Of a stretch of 64,000 bases of DNA, positions 1 through 8,891 are shown piece by piece. The stretch's first letter is position 1. Each line of letters opens with the position of its first letter. A model generated the notes under the pieces. The model did no database searches. It saw only the letters and a list, made by a program, of their open reading frames with translations, and had not been told where the DNA came from. Source of the DNA: Pseudomonas putida (lineage in GTDB: Bacteria > Pseudomonadota > Gammaproteobacteria > Pseudomonadales > Pseudomonadaceae). Both the position numbers and the translations under genes were made by a program. The stretch is from positions 3,192,001 to 3,256,000 of the forward strand of contig NZ_CP016634.1 in NCBI RefSeq assembly GCF_002741075.1, written 5' to 3'.

Positions 1-587
1 TCACCGCGTAGACGCTCACGGCGCTCGGCAACCTGCGCATCGGCGCCCACCAATTCAGGCCGCGCGACCAGAATCGCATCCATGTCTCGGGATGCGCAGA
101 CCTGAACGGCATTGCGCTCCACCAGCCGATCCAGGGCCGGCTCCACATGAACGCCCTGACGGGCAAAGGCAAACGGCTCGACAACCTGATAGAACACCCG
201 CACTTCAAGCTGCACGATGCCTGCATCGGCAGTGAGCAGGTAACCTGACCCGGCCGTCGCGTCGCTGGCCGGCGCGAGCCCCCGGTCCGCTTTACGTGCG
301 AAGTCCGAGCGCAGCAACAACTCCACTTTGCGCTCAGTCACCCGCCCGTCCGAAGGCAGCATCACCACTTGCTCGAACGGACGCGGCCAGGCCAGCAGCA
401 GGCCAGCATTCTGGATACGGTGCTCGGCCCCCAGCCTGAGCACCACGGCCCGGCTTTCCGGCCCCACTGAACGAACATTGCCGAACAGCCAGCCCAGCGC
501 GGCGAGCACGGTCACCGCGTACAGGGCGATAAAACCAATACGCGCCGACTGCAACCAGGGCCCGCCAGGCTGGCGCGGGCTAGTCAT
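1..587 (-). CDS. SPFH-domain membrane protein (HflC-like), partial at window edge
   Basis: The reading frame starts at the ATG at 587 and runs off the left edge, giving about 195 residues. It begins MTSPRQPGG, has one hydrophobic segment at about residues 12-32 (IGFIALYAVTVLAALGWLFG) and then a typical SPFH start with an ESRAVVLRLG motif. That is the stomatin/HflC layout: one N-terminal membrane anchor followed by an SPFH domain. The start overlaps the stop of the upstream gene by 8 bases, so the two are probably translationally coupled. By family it would join a membrane-bound SPFH complex that modulates proteases or membrane domains. The C-terminus is not visible, so exact orthology cannot be stated. 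Confidence 0.75.
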   Translation of the reverse strand, partial: MTSPRQPGGPWLQSARIGFIALYAVTVLAALGWLFGNVRSVGPESRAVVLRLGAEHRIQNAGLLLAWPRPFEQVVMLPSDGRVTERKVELLLRSDFARKADRGLAPASDATAGSGYLLTADAGIVQLEVRVFYQVVEPFAFARQGVHVEPALDRLVERNAVQVCASRDMDAILVARPELVGADAQVAERRERLRG

Positions 588-1620
588 GGCCTTGCCCTGC
601 CTGGCGGGTCAGCGAAGCCGGCGGGTTGGGTCCGTCGATCAGCGCCCGGAACGGTGCCGCGTCGGTGCGCAGCACCAGGCGTGTGTCGGGCGTCACGATA
701 GTGCCCAAGGTGTCCAGCGAGCGCAGCAGCTTGTACAGCTCCGGCGCGCTGGCGTAGGCCTTGCCGTAAATCTGTGCCGCCTCGACCTGTGACTGCGCCT
801 GGATCTGCGCCGCCTTCACATTGGCGTCAGCCTCCAGGATTCGGGCATCCCGCTCAGCCGCCGAGCGGATTTCTGCCGCCTTGCGCTTGCCTTCGGCCGT
901 ACGCTCGGTAGCGATCGTCTCGCGCTCGGCGCGCATGCGGTCTACGGTAGCTTCCAAGGTCACCTTGGGCAGGGTGAGGCGTTCGACCCCGACCTGGACC
1001 ACCTTGATGCCATAGGTCTGGGCCAGCTGATCGGCAATATGCGCCTGCAACCGCTGCTCGAAGGTCTCGATGCGTACTCGCCCAGGGTCGACATTGACCA
1101 GATCCGCCAGTTCGAAGCCGCTGGTGGTGGTTTCCAGCGCCGAGCCCACCAGCGTACGGATCTGCCGCGCTGCTTCGTCCGGCTGGTTCTGCACCGCGCG
1201 CATGAAGCGCTGGATATCCTGCGGGTCCGGTGACACCTGCCAGGCGATATAAGCCTGCACGATGATGCGCAGGCCGTCGCGGGTACCGACATCGTGCAAA
1301 CCACTGGAGGTGGTGCGCAGGCGCAGGTCGACCGGCACCGCCACCTCGAACGGTTGCGGCCAGCGCCAGGCCAGGCCAGGCTCTACCAGCACCCGTGTCG
1401 GGTTGCCGAAGCGGGTGATGACCGTCGCCTCGCCCACACGCACCTGGACGAAGCAGGCCACTACCGCCAATAGCAGCACCAGCAGTACCGCCCCTAGGAT
1501 TCGTGGCCAGGCCGGCCGCGCCGGCCCGTCGTGTTCGGCGCTGTGATGGTCGTGATCATGGCCATGCGCGCAGCCATGGGCAGCATGATCATCGTGAGCG
1601 TGAGAAGCGTGAGGACTCAA
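580..1620 (-). CDS. HflC-like SPFH protein with His-rich N-terminus
   Basis: This 346-residue protein has a cytoplasmic-looking N-terminus very rich in histidine (about 14 His in the first 35 residues, with Asp and a Cys). One transmembrane segment follows at about residues 38-62, then an SPFH domain (GEATVITRFGNP, about residue 68), and an Ala/Glu/Arg-rich coiled coil at about 230-290, as in HflC and stomatin. HflK/HflC proteins form a membrane cage around the FtsH protease in the family's model members. The His-rich stretch resembles a metal-binding tail and is not part of normal HflC. The start overlaps the stop of the upstream HflK-like gene by four bases. The product name is from the family; the metal link is inference. 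Confidence 0.85.
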   Translation of the reverse strand: MSPHASHAHDDHAAHGCAHGHDHDHHSAEHDGPARPAWPRILGAVLLVLLLAVVACFVQVRVGEATVITRFGNPTRVLVEPGLAWRWPQPFEVAVPVDLRLRTTSSGLHDVGTRDGLRIIVQAYIAWQVSPDPQDIQRFMRAVQNQPDEAARQIRTLVGSALETTTSGFELADLVNVDPGRVRIETFEQRLQAHIADQLAQTYGIKVVQVGVERLTLPKVTLEATVDRMRAERETIATERTAEGKRKAAEIRSAAERDARILEADANVKAAQIQAQSQVEAAQIYGKAYASAPELYKLLRSLDTLGTIVTPDTRLVLRTDAAPFRALIDGPNPPASLTRQAGQGHD

Positions 1621-3584
1621 GGGGTGCGCTCCTGGTTCGGTTTCGAGGTGGCCGGATCAACCGGCGCGGCGAAGGTACGCAAATCAAGGGTTGGGGCCTG
1701 ACCCGCACTGATGCGGTGGTCGATGATCAACGCCTTACTGTCGCGCAGGCCTTCTCGCAACCGCGCTAGGTACTGTTCCAGCACGAACGCTGCACCAGCC
1801 TGTCGCCAGGCCGCCCGCTCGGCGTCGAAGCCAAGTTCTGCGGCCTGGGCCTTGGCGTTTGTTTCGTGGGCGCTTGCAGCGGCCTGGTCGACCAGCAGCG
1901 CGGCATTCTGGCGGGCCTGGCCGGTCTGCTCAGCGGCCTGACCGCGATCACGGGCGATCAGTGCCTGCGCAGCGATCTGCGCCGCCTGCACGCCATGATA
2001 GGCGTTCGCCGCGCCTGCGGGTGGGTGAATGGCCTCCACGGAAGTGGCCAGGATCTGCACGCCGCTTTCCAGTCGGTCGAGGTCAGCCTGCACGGCCTTG
2101 CCGATGTCCCGGCTGAGGGCTTCGCGCTCGGAACTGAGTACGCCATCCAATGTGCGGTTGGCGAAGTCATGAAGCAGCACGCGGTTGGCCAGGCTGCGTA
2201 CCAACTGCGCGACATCGGCGCTGTGATAAGTCGCTGCCAGGGCGGATGCATCGTCCAGGCCTATGCGGTAGATGAAGCGCACATCCATGTTGACGATCTG
2301 AAAGCTCTGCCGACCGCCATCGCTGCCAGCGATCACCTGAGCGTTTTCGCTGGCATGGGCCGCATCCCACAGGCGGTTGGCCGACATTGGCGCCTCTCCC
2401 TCAGCATCGGCCATTGGGTCGGCCAGCGCTTCACGCCCGGAGGTCGCCAGCTCGTGGATGACACCATTCTCCGCCGCCAGCACTCGCCCGAATGGCCAGG
2501 GCAAGCCAATGTGCAGGCCTGGCGGGTAGACCTGCACCGGCTTGCCGAATCGCTCATAGATACCGCGCCCCTCCAGCGGTATCTGCACCACCCCGCTCAG
2601 CAGCCAGCCGACCAGCGCCACCAGTGCGGCCACCGGTAGCAGCGCCCGGCGCATGAAACCAAAAGCCCAGACTTGCTGCAGGTCGATACCGAAGCGCTGC
2701 TGCAACTCGCCCTGCAGCGCGGCCAACGGCCTCGGCGGCCACTGCAAAATGCCACCCATCAGGCTACGCGCCACCAGGGCGGGCTCCTGCTCCGCCCGTT
2801 GCGGCCGGAATGCCGCGACCAGAGCACGCACCAGGAACTCCACCGCCAGCAGGCCCGGCAGAATGCCGATCAGCACGGCCAGGCGGGCCGGCCACAACCG
2901 CGTGCCATCGGCGAAGAACAGGCAGGGAATAGACAGCACCTGGACCAGAATCACTACCCGGATCACTGTCGCCAAGGCTATCGCCTCCGGCCAATCCGCC
3001 TTGCTGGCTGAGGCCAGGTGCCTTTCTATGATCAGCAGTGCAAGCGCTAGCGCCAGCAATACGCCCACCGCCACCCAGCTCGCCTGAGTGGCGGTAGCCG
3101 GTGCCGGCAGATCGAAACGCCAACTGCCCATGACCAGAGCCAGTGCCAACACCGACCAGCCCGACAGCCACAACACGTCGTCGCCGATCGAGCGCAAGTG
3201 CCTGGCCAATGTATCACCGGTGCGCGCCAACCAACGGTCGAAGGCACTGAGGGCCTGGTCTTCGCCCTGCACCTGGCCCTTGTTCCGCCATAAGGCTAGG
3301 CGCACGGGCTGCTGCCCTTGGGCCTCGACCCGCCACTTGACGATGAACCAGGCTGAATGCCCCGCGGCCGCCAACAACAACAGTGCGGCGGCATTCACTC
3401 GCAATAGTGGGAGCCAATGGGCATCGGGTGAAAAGAGGCCAACCAGCAGCGCCAGCAGCCATAACCCGCCAGCACCAGCCAGTGCCAACCGACACAGCCG
3501 GACCAAATGCCTTGCCTGGTCGGCCGCCTGCAGAAAGCGAGGCTTGCTGTGTAGATCCGGGGTATCCAGAACAGTACTCACCAT
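1617..3584 (-). CDS. Large polytopic HflK-like SPFH protein
   Basis: From the ATG at 3584 this is 655 residues; a GTG directly after it (3581) has a better-spaced GGAG. The N-terminal half holds several hydrophobic segments (about residues 30-55, 60-85, 145-165, 175-195, 210-260, 315-340). The C-terminal half is an SPFH domain (GIYERFGKPVQVYPPGLH) ending in an Ala-rich coiled coil, as in HflK. Ordinary HflK has one membrane segment and about 400 residues, so this is an enlarged polytopic relative. It is the first of three overlapping SPFH genes on the minus strand and probably forms a hetero-oligomer with the next two. Identification as HflK-like is secure; the function of the extra membrane region is unknown. 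Confidence 0.8.
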   Translation of the reverse strand: MVSTVLDTPDLHSKPRFLQAADQARHLVRLCRLALAGAGGLWLLALLVGLFSPDAHWLPLLRVNAAALLLLAAAGHSAWFIVKWRVEAQGQQPVRLALWRNKGQVQGEDQALSAFDRWLARTGDTLARHLRSIGDDVLWLSGWSVLALALVMGSWRFDLPAPATATQASWVAVGVLLALALALLIIERHLASASKADWPEAIALATVIRVVILVQVLSIPCLFFADGTRLWPARLAVLIGILPGLLAVEFLVRALVAAFRPQRAEQEPALVARSLMGGILQWPPRPLAALQGELQQRFGIDLQQVWAFGFMRRALLPVAALVALVGWLLSGVVQIPLEGRGIYERFGKPVQVYPPGLHIGLPWPFGRVLAAENGVIHELATSGREALADPMADAEGEAPMSANRLWDAAHASENAQVIAGSDGGRQSFQIVNMDVRFIYRIGLDDASALAATYHSADVAQLVRSLANRVLLHDFANRTLDGVLSSEREALSRDIGKAVQADLDRLESGVQILATSVEAIHPPAGAANAYHGVQAAQIAAQALIARDRGQAAEQTGQARQNAALLVDQAAASAHETNAKAQAAELGFDAERAAWRQAGAAFVLEQYLARLREGLRDSKALIIDHRISAGQAPTLDLRTFAAPVDPATSKPNQERTP

Positions 3585-3644
3585 GACTCCAGGTACTCGG
3601 AATGCGAGGGCGCGGATTGTGGCCAATCGGCAATGCGCCGACAA

Positions 3645-4136
3645 GTAAAGACTAATTTATCTCGTGATCGCTGCACTGCGGCGCAGGCAACAACTGGACA
3701 TGGCCATGTTCGCCCTGAATCGCCCCTGGTTTCGCAGACATCTCGAACGGCTGTAAAGGGTCGATAGCAGTCCCTCGTTGAGCGACCACCTTCTCCAATC
3801 CTCTGCTCTTCCAAGCGCTCCGAAGCCGTAGAAAAATCAGATTCCCCCTCTTCCTGGTAGTCCATTTCCCAAACACACTCCTGCCACCTTTTTTCCGTTG
3901 CGGGTGCTCTGGCAGGGCTCTAGTCTCGGCGAGTCGTTGCACGTCAACGACACGGCTTTGACAGGCCGCAACGGAACGCAGGGGCATAGCTTGGCCTTCA
4001 ATGGCGGCTGTGTGTGGGGCACGTTCGCGTGCGCCGGTCTTCCTGTATTCCACCGGTCTGTCAACCCATACGCAGCTGCCACCCACCTGTTTGACAGCAG
4101 GTCGTGAGCAGCACTATCGGGAATACAGGAGTTGCC
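3645..4136. other. Non-coding stretch with leader-like element and nested inverted repeats
   Basis: No convincing gene is present between the SPFH operon start and the small ORF at 4137. The right half (about 3897-4136) looks like a structured leader. A 10-bp perfect inverted repeat, TCCTGTATTC at 4041-4050 and GAATACAGGA at 4121-4130, encloses a second pair, CTGTCAA at 4058-4064 and TTGACAG at 4091-4097. A third TTGACAG is at 3958-3964. From memory, similar leaders precede DUF3077-type genes in P. putida genomes and are sometimes annotated as spurious ORFs; this was not checked. Confidence 0.45.
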
Positions 4137-4310
4137 ATGCTGAAAAATGATCTTCGATCCATCTCACTATCCCCTTTCTCAAAACACGATCTCCCAACCT
4201 CAGCGCAAATCCAGTGCATTCGGATCGTGGCTCACCCTCCAATCCCGCTACTACCCACTTTCGATTCAAGTTATGGGCTTGCGTGTCCAACCGTAAGACG
4301 CTGCATCTAG
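4137..4310 (+). CDS. Small hypothetical ORF behind the structured leader, possibly decayed
   Basis: An ATG at 4137 has a good AGGAG six bases upstream, at the foot of the inverted-repeat leader. It opens a 57-residue frame starting MLKNDLRSISLSPF. The product has no recognisable domain, its second half is Pro/Ser-rich and of odd composition, and it ends shortly before a REP element. It may be a small real protein or the decayed remains of a gene that once followed the leader directly. The ribosome-binding site is the only positive evidence. Confidence 0.25.
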   Translation: MLKNDLRSISLSPFSKHDLPTSAQIQCIRIVAHPPIPLLPTFDSSYGLACPTVRRCI

Positions 4311-4333
4311 GCCTTTAACCATGTGCCATCTGT

Positions 4334-4379
4334 GCCGGCCCATTCGTGGGTGAACCCGCTCCCACAGGGGTTTGCGTTG
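4334..4379. repeat. REP element (P. putida type)
   Basis: The stretch begins GCCGGCCCATTCGTGGGTGA and continues through ACCCGCTCCCACAGG. It matches the P. putida repetitive extragenic palindrome pattern (pyrimidine-rich head, GGGT..ACCC core, CTCCCACAGG tail). It lies just upstream of the DUF3077-type gene. Confidence 0.7.
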
Positions 4380-4437
4380 TCGTTGGGGCAGCGGTGTGCC
4401 TGCGGGAGGGCGCTGATCATTTCAGGGAGATTGAACA

Positions 4438-4704
4438 ATGACCACGAAGGACATCGAGCCGAGGACGGTGGGCAGGACGAAGTTCTACCAGGGCGAGGGC
4501 ATGACCGCGCCGCTGTTTTGCATCGAGCCTGGTATCTCGTGCCAGCACGCACGTGAGCAGGCTTCGGAATTGATGGGGTATGTGCGGGACATGACCCTCA
4601 CGGGGGTGATGGAGGAGAAGCCTCAGTTGGTATGGGCGTCACACTATCTGGCGGCGTTAGCCAAGGCGCTGATGGATGATGCGGAATTGGGGATGATGAG
4701 CTGA
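4438..4704 (+). CDS. DUF3077-type small protein
   Basis: An 88-residue acidic soluble protein with an AGGGAG ribosome-binding site 8 bases before the ATG. The middle (FCIEPGISCQHAREQASELM) and the following helix match the Pseudomonas-specific DUF3077 family pattern, in which a Cys/Ala-rich helix carries an 'ALEQAS.LL' type motif. There is no signal peptide and no membrane segment. Members occur in many copies in P. putida and have no established function. It stands alone, convergent with kdpE. Confidence 0.65.
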   Translation: MTTKDIEPRTVGRTKFYQGEGMTAPLFCIEPGISCQHAREQASELMGYVRDMTLTGVMEEKPQLVWASHYLAALAKALMDDAELGMMS

Positions 4705-4734
4705 GGTCAAGGTGCTGCGGTGGCTGTTGGATTT

Positions 4735-4753
4735 GGGGCTGCGAAGCGCCCCC
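4735..4753. terminator. Weak hairpin between convergent genes
   Basis: GGGGC at 4735-4739 can pair with GCCCC at 4748-4752 between the DUF3077-type gene and the end of kdpE. No clear T-run follows on either strand, so a terminator role is only possible. Confidence 0.3.
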
Positions 4754-4755
4754 GG

Positions 4756-5451
4756 TCAGGGTCCCGGGGCGACCAGGCGATAGCCGACGCCGGCTTCGGT
4801 GATGATGAAGCGCGGAGCGGTGGGGTCGTCGCCGAGCTTCTGCCGCACGTGGGCGACAACAATGCGCAGGTAATGGGTGTCATCGACATGCGTCGGCCCC
4901 CAGATGTCCTTGAGCAATTGCTGCTGGGTGATGACGCGCCCGGGGTGGCCGGCGAGCTGGGCGAGCAGTGCGTACTCTTTGCGGGTCAGGGCCACTTCCA
5001 CGCCGTCGAGGGTCACCTTGCGAAACGCGAAGTCCACCACCAAGGGCCCGAAGGTTGCGATCGATTGCGTGGTACTGGCCTGGGGCGTCTGGCGCAGCAA
5101 GGCGCGGACGCGGGCGAGGAATTCCTGGATGCCGAAGGGCTTGGTCACGTAGTCGTTGGCGCCGCCATCGAGTGCGTCGACTTTCTGTACTTCGCTCGCA
5201 CGCACCGACAGCACCAGCACCGGCACGGTGCTCCATTCGCGCAGCTCGCGCAGTACGTGCTGACCGTCCATGTCGGGCAGGCCGAGGTCGAGCACCACCA
5301 GGTCCGGCTTGCTCAGCGCGGCCTGGGCGAGGCCTTCGGCGCCGGTGGCGGCTTCGATGACTTTGTAGCCCTGGGAGGCGAGGCTGATGCGCAGGAACTT
5401 GCGGATCTGCGGTTCATCATCGATGACCAGCAGGGTGGCGGACTGACTCAT
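4756..5451 (-). CDS. kdpE: KdpE, potassium-responsive response regulator
   Basis: At 231 residues it matches E. coli KdpE in size. The receiver domain (about 6-118) shows the acidic pair DDEPQIRK, the phosphoacceptor Asp in VVLDLGLPDMDG and the conserved Lys in YVTKPFG. The C-terminal OmpR/PhoB winged helix (about 130-228) includes LTRKEYALL and ends GVGYRL. It receives phosphate from KdpD and activates kdpFABC under K+ limitation. Its start overlaps the stop of kdpD by four bases, and both lie downstream of kdpFABC on the same strand. Confidence 0.96.
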   Translation of the reverse strand: MSQSATLLVIDDEPQIRKFLRISLASQGYKVIEAATGAEGLAQAALSKPDLVVLDLGLPDMDGQHVLRELREWSTVPVLVLSVRASEVQKVDALDGGANDYVTKPFGIQEFLARVRALLRQTPQASTTQSIATFGPLVVDFAFRKVTLDGVEVALTRKEYALLAQLAGHPGRVITQQQLLKDIWGPTHVDDTHYLRIVVAHVRQKLGDDPTAPRFIITEAGVGYRLVAPGP

Positions 5452-8102
5452 GGGGCTTCGCTTTCAGGCTCAGGTTGTGGGGGCAACGGCAAGCATAGAG
5501 TGATGCAGGTGCCCTGGCCATCGATGCCGTCGCCAACGAGGATCTGGCCGCCGTGGGCGCCGATCATGCCTTGGCAGATGGCAAGGCCAAGGCCGGTGCC
5601 CTGCCCGCCCCGGTCGCCGCGGGCGGCAGTGTAGAACATATCGAAGATCTTCTCGCGCTCGCTCACGGGGATGCCGGGCCCTTGGTCGCTGACGGCAAAG
5701 CGCAATTGCTCACCCTCGGTGGTGACGCGCAGTTCCAGGCGCCCGTTGGCCGGCGAGAAGCGGGCGGCGTTTTCCAGCACGTTCACCAGCGCCTGTTCGA
5801 TCAGCGCCGCGTGCACGAACAGCAGCGGCAACGCGGGGGGCACGTCGGCGTGCACGCGCAAGGGGGCCAGGACCACGCGCAGGCGGTTGAGGGCGCTGCC
5901 GACGATGTCGGCGGGGGCGACCCAGTCGCGAGCGAGCTTGAGGCCACCATGGCCGAGGCGGGTCATGTCCAGCAGGTTCTGGATGTAGCGATCCAGGCGC
6001 TCGGCTTCGTTGCGGGTGCCTTCGAGCAACTCTTGGCGATCGGCCGGGGGGATGGCGTCGCCCAGGGCCAGCAGGCTGTCGATGCTGCCGCGCATGGCGG
6101 TCAGGGGGGTGCGCAGGTCATGGGAGACCGAGGCCAGCAGCGCGCTGCGCAGTTGCTCGGTCTCGCCGTGAAGGCGCGCGGCCTCCAGTTGCTCGCCCAG
6201 GCGGGCGCGGGCCAGGGCCTGAGCCAGGGGTTGCCCGAGAGCCATCAGCAGGCGGCGGCGCTCGGCGCTCAGGACTTCACCTGAACGTGGCCGCACACCG
6301 AGCAGGGCCAGGGGTTGTTCGTCCACGGCGAGGGGCCACCACCACCAGCGCCCGTCGGGCAAGGTGTCGCTGCCATGGCCGGCGGCTTGGCCGTGCTGCC
6401 AGGCCCACTCGGCGGCGGCGCGTTCGTTATCGGTCAGTTGCGGTTCGTGGCTGCCGGTGGCTTGCAGCAGGCCTTCAGCGTTGCGCTCGAGCAGGCAGGC
6501 CTGCATGTCTTGCCAGGCGCCCAGGTGCTGGCCCGCGGCGTTGAACACGGCCTGGCGGTCGGTGGCCACGGTGAGACGGCGCGAGAGGTCGAGCAGTTGC
6601 GTGGTCTCGGCCTGGGTTTCGCGCAGGGCCTGCAACTGGCGGCGCTGGCGCGCGGCGAGGTTGCCGGTAAGGCCGGCCATGAGCAGGAAGAACACCAAGG
6701 TGAGCACGTCTTCTTCGCGCTGGATGGCGAAGGAGAAGTTCGGCGGGATGAACAAAAAGTCGTAGGTGAGAAACGACAGCGCCGCGCAGGCCAGCGCCGG
6801 CCCCAGGCTGCTGCGCACCGCCACCAGCAGCACGGCGGCGAGAAACACCAGGGAGATGTTGGGCAGCGCCAGCACACTGGACACCGCCCACGACAACCCG
6901 GCGGCCAGCGCGGTGGCCACCAGCGCCAGCAGGTAATGGCGCCAGACCCACACGCGCTGCACCGCAGAGGGGGCCGTGCGGGGTTGGGTATCGCGATCGA
7001 GGACGTTGATTTCAAGCCCGTGGCTTTCGCGCAGCAGGCGCGCGGCCACGCCAGCACCGAACAGGCGACGGCGCAGGCGATCGCGGGACTGGCCCACCAG
7101 CACCAGGCTAGCGCGGCGTTCGCTGGCGTGCTGGATCAGGGTGCGGGCCACTTCACCGGCGCGCAGCACCACCACTTCGCCGCCCAGGCGCTCGGCCAGT
7201 TGCTGGGCGGCCTGCAGGCGCTGGCGGGCGGTCTCGTCGCGCAGGCGGCCGTTGTCCACGTGCACCAGGCTCCAGGGCAGATGGCGGCGCTGGGCGACTC
7301 GGCTGGCATGGCGTACCAAGCGTTCGGCCTGCTCGTCACCGTCCACGCCCACCAGCAGGCGACCGCGCAGGGCCGGGGCCTCCTGGCCGCGCTGGCGGTA
7401 GCCATGGGCAAGATCGGCATCGACCTGGGCAGCGGCGGTCTGCATGGCCAGCTCGCGCAGGGCGGTGAGGTTGGTTTGGGAGAAGTAGGCGTCGATGGCT
7501 GCCCTCGCCTGCTCCGGCACATAGACCTTGCCCTCGCGCAGGCGCATGAGCAGCTCACGCGGTGGCAGGTCGATCAACACCAGTTCGAAGGCTTCTTGCA
7601 GGACCCAGTCCGGCAGGGTCTCACGTACCTGCACGCCGGTGATGTCGCGGACTTTGTCGTTGAGGCTTTCCAGGTGCTGGACGTTGACGGTGGTGTAGAC
7701 GTCGATGCCGGCGGCGAGCAGCTCCTGGACGTCCTGCCAGCGCTTGGCGTGGCGGCTGCCAGGGGCGTTGGTGTGGGCCAGTTCGTCCACCAGGGCCAGG
7801 GCGGGGGCGGCGTTGAGCAGGCCGTCGAGGTCCATTTCCTCGAGGGTCACGCCCCGGTAGTCGGTGCGCAGCAGGGGCTGCTGGGCCAGGCCGCCGAGCA
7901 GGGCCTCGGTTTCGGCGCGGCCGTGGGTCTCGACGACGCCGGCCAGCACCTGTACGCCCAGGCGTTGCTGGGCGTGGGCGGCCTGGAGCATGGCGTAGGT
8001 CTTGCCCACCCCAGGGGCGGCGCCGAGAAATACCTTGAGCTTGCCGCGCCCTTCGCGCGGCAGGCCCGCCAGAAGCGCATCGGCGCGGGCGGAGTCACTC
8101 AT
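5448..8102 (-). CDS. kdpD: KdpD, sensor histidine kinase for K+
   Basis: An 884-residue KdpD with the usual order. The N-terminal KdpD domain has a Walker A motif GAAPGVGKTYAML near residue 27. A USP-like domain follows (about 245-375), then four close transmembrane segments (about 395-490), a GAF-like region, a HisKA domain with the phosphoacceptor His in SVSHDLRTPLTAM (about 660), and a HATPase domain with N and G boxes (ENAARFSP, DQGPGIP, GTGLGLAIC). It senses K+ or turgor and phosphorylates KdpE. It is separated from kdpC by about 210 bases that hold a REP-like element, so it may be partly uncoupled from kdpFABC. Confidence 0.97.
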   Translation of the reverse strand: MSDSARADALLAGLPREGRGKLKVFLGAAPGVGKTYAMLQAAHAQQRLGVQVLAGVVETHGRAETEALLGGLAQQPLLRTDYRGVTLEEMDLDGLLNAAPALALVDELAHTNAPGSRHAKRWQDVQELLAAGIDVYTTVNVQHLESLNDKVRDITGVQVRETLPDWVLQEAFELVLIDLPPRELLMRLREGKVYVPEQARAAIDAYFSQTNLTALRELAMQTAAAQVDADLAHGYRQRGQEAPALRGRLLVGVDGDEQAERLVRHASRVAQRRHLPWSLVHVDNGRLRDETARQRLQAAQQLAERLGGEVVVLRAGEVARTLIQHASERRASLVLVGQSRDRLRRRLFGAGVAARLLRESHGLEINVLDRDTQPRTAPSAVQRVWVWRHYLLALVATALAAGLSWAVSSVLALPNISLVFLAAVLLVAVRSSLGPALACAALSFLTYDFLFIPPNFSFAIQREEDVLTLVFFLLMAGLTGNLAARQRRQLQALRETQAETTQLLDLSRRLTVATDRQAVFNAAGQHLGAWQDMQACLLERNAEGLLQATGSHEPQLTDNERAAAEWAWQHGQAAGHGSDTLPDGRWWWWPLAVDEQPLALLGVRPRSGEVLSAERRRLLMALGQPLAQALARARLGEQLEAARLHGETEQLRSALLASVSHDLRTPLTAMRGSIDSLLALGDAIPPADRQELLEGTRNEAERLDRYIQNLLDMTRLGHGGLKLARDWVAPADIVGSALNRLRVVLAPLRVHADVPPALPLLFVHAALIEQALVNVLENAARFSPANGRLELRVTTEGEQLRFAVSDQGPGIPVSEREKIFDMFYTAARGDRGGQGTGLGLAICQGMIGAHGGQILVGDGIDGQGTCITLCLPLPPQPEPESEAP

Positions 8103-8189
8103 GTTTCATCCTTTCAATTCCGGGCCTGTTGTGCAGGCCATTGCAGGCTTCGCCCACAGAGACACCGCCTATCTTCATCAGCATCGGCG

Positions 8190-8221
8190 GCGTCTGTTTC
8201 GCGGGTAAACCCACCACAGGG
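8190..8221. repeat. REP-like element between kdpC and kdpD
   Basis: The sequence includes TTTCGCGGGTAAACCCACCA, the P. putida REP core, in a 211-base gap between kdpC and kdpD. To its left, GACACCGCC (8161-8169) and GGCGGCGTC (8186-8194) form an imperfect hairpin. Such elements can attenuate or stabilise transcripts inside operons. Confidence 0.6.
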
Positions 8222-8313
8222 ATAGCGCAGCTCTTGGGTGGCAACGCTGTACCTGTGGGACAGCCTAGGCCAATAGGGCATCGCAGACCCTCAGCCTCGG
8301 ATACACCGCAGCG

Positions 8314-8880
8314 CTATGAGCCGGATCCGAGCGGGGCCAGGCGTTCCAGGGCGTGGTTCAGCGCCAGCACGTTCACCACAGGCGGGCCGATCAACGGGTG
8401 CAGGGTGGCTTCTTCCACCAGCGCTTGCAAGCGCTCCACCGGCACTTGCCGCGCAGCCGCCACTCGGGGCAACTGGTAGGCCACGGCATCGGGCGGCAGG
8501 TGCGGGTCCAGGCCACTGCCGGAGGTGGTCAGCAAGGCCAGGGGCACGGGGCCCTGCTGGGGTTGGTAGAGCGCGGCAGCCTCGGCCTTGACCCGCTCGG
8601 CCAGGGCCGGGTTGCTCGGTGAAAGGTTGCTGGCACTGCTGGCTACGGTGGCATAGGCGCCAGCCGAAGGGCGCGAATGGAACCAGGCATCGCCGGTAAA
8701 ATCCTGGGCGATCAGGGCCGAGCCGCGCACCCGCCCCTGCTCGTCACGCACCAGGCTGCCATTGGCCTGCTCGGGGAAGGCAACTTGGGCAATGCCGGTC
8801 ACCGCCAGGGGGTACAGCGCGCCGGTGACCAGGGTCATCAGCAGGGCCAGGCTCAGGGCCGGGCGCAAATAGGTGGTCAT
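8314..8880 (-). CDS. kdpC: KdpC, subunit of the Kdp K+-transporting ATPase
   Basis: A 188-residue protein with one N-terminal transmembrane segment (about 7-30) and a periplasmic domain with the KdpC signatures GSALIAQDF and WFHSRPSA. The ATG at 8880 was chosen because AAGGAG sits seven bases before it; an upstream in-frame ATG at 8895 overlaps kdpB. KdpC stabilises the KdpFABC complex and raises ATP affinity. It lies 11 bases after kdpB. Confidence 0.95.
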   Translation of the reverse strand: MTTYLRPALSLALLMTLVTGALYPLAVTGIAQVAFPEQANGSLVRDEQGRVRGSALIAQDFTGDAWFHSRPSAGAYATVASSASNLSPSNPALAERVKAEAAALYQPQQGPVPLALLTTSGSGLDPHLPPDAVAYQLPRVAAARQVPVERLQALVEEATLHPLIGPPVVNVLALNHALERLAPLGSGS

Positions 8881-8891
8881 GGGCGTCTCCT

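Noticed and set aside
3652..4086. Long minus-strand frame (144 codons) upstream of the SPFH operon
   Set aside because: It runs through the inverted-repeat leader, has no ribosome-binding site or family pattern, and its composition is not protein-like.
6315..8225. 636-codon plus-strand frame opposite kdpD
   Set aside because: KdpD domains are complete on the minus strand; the frame is a high-GC shadow.
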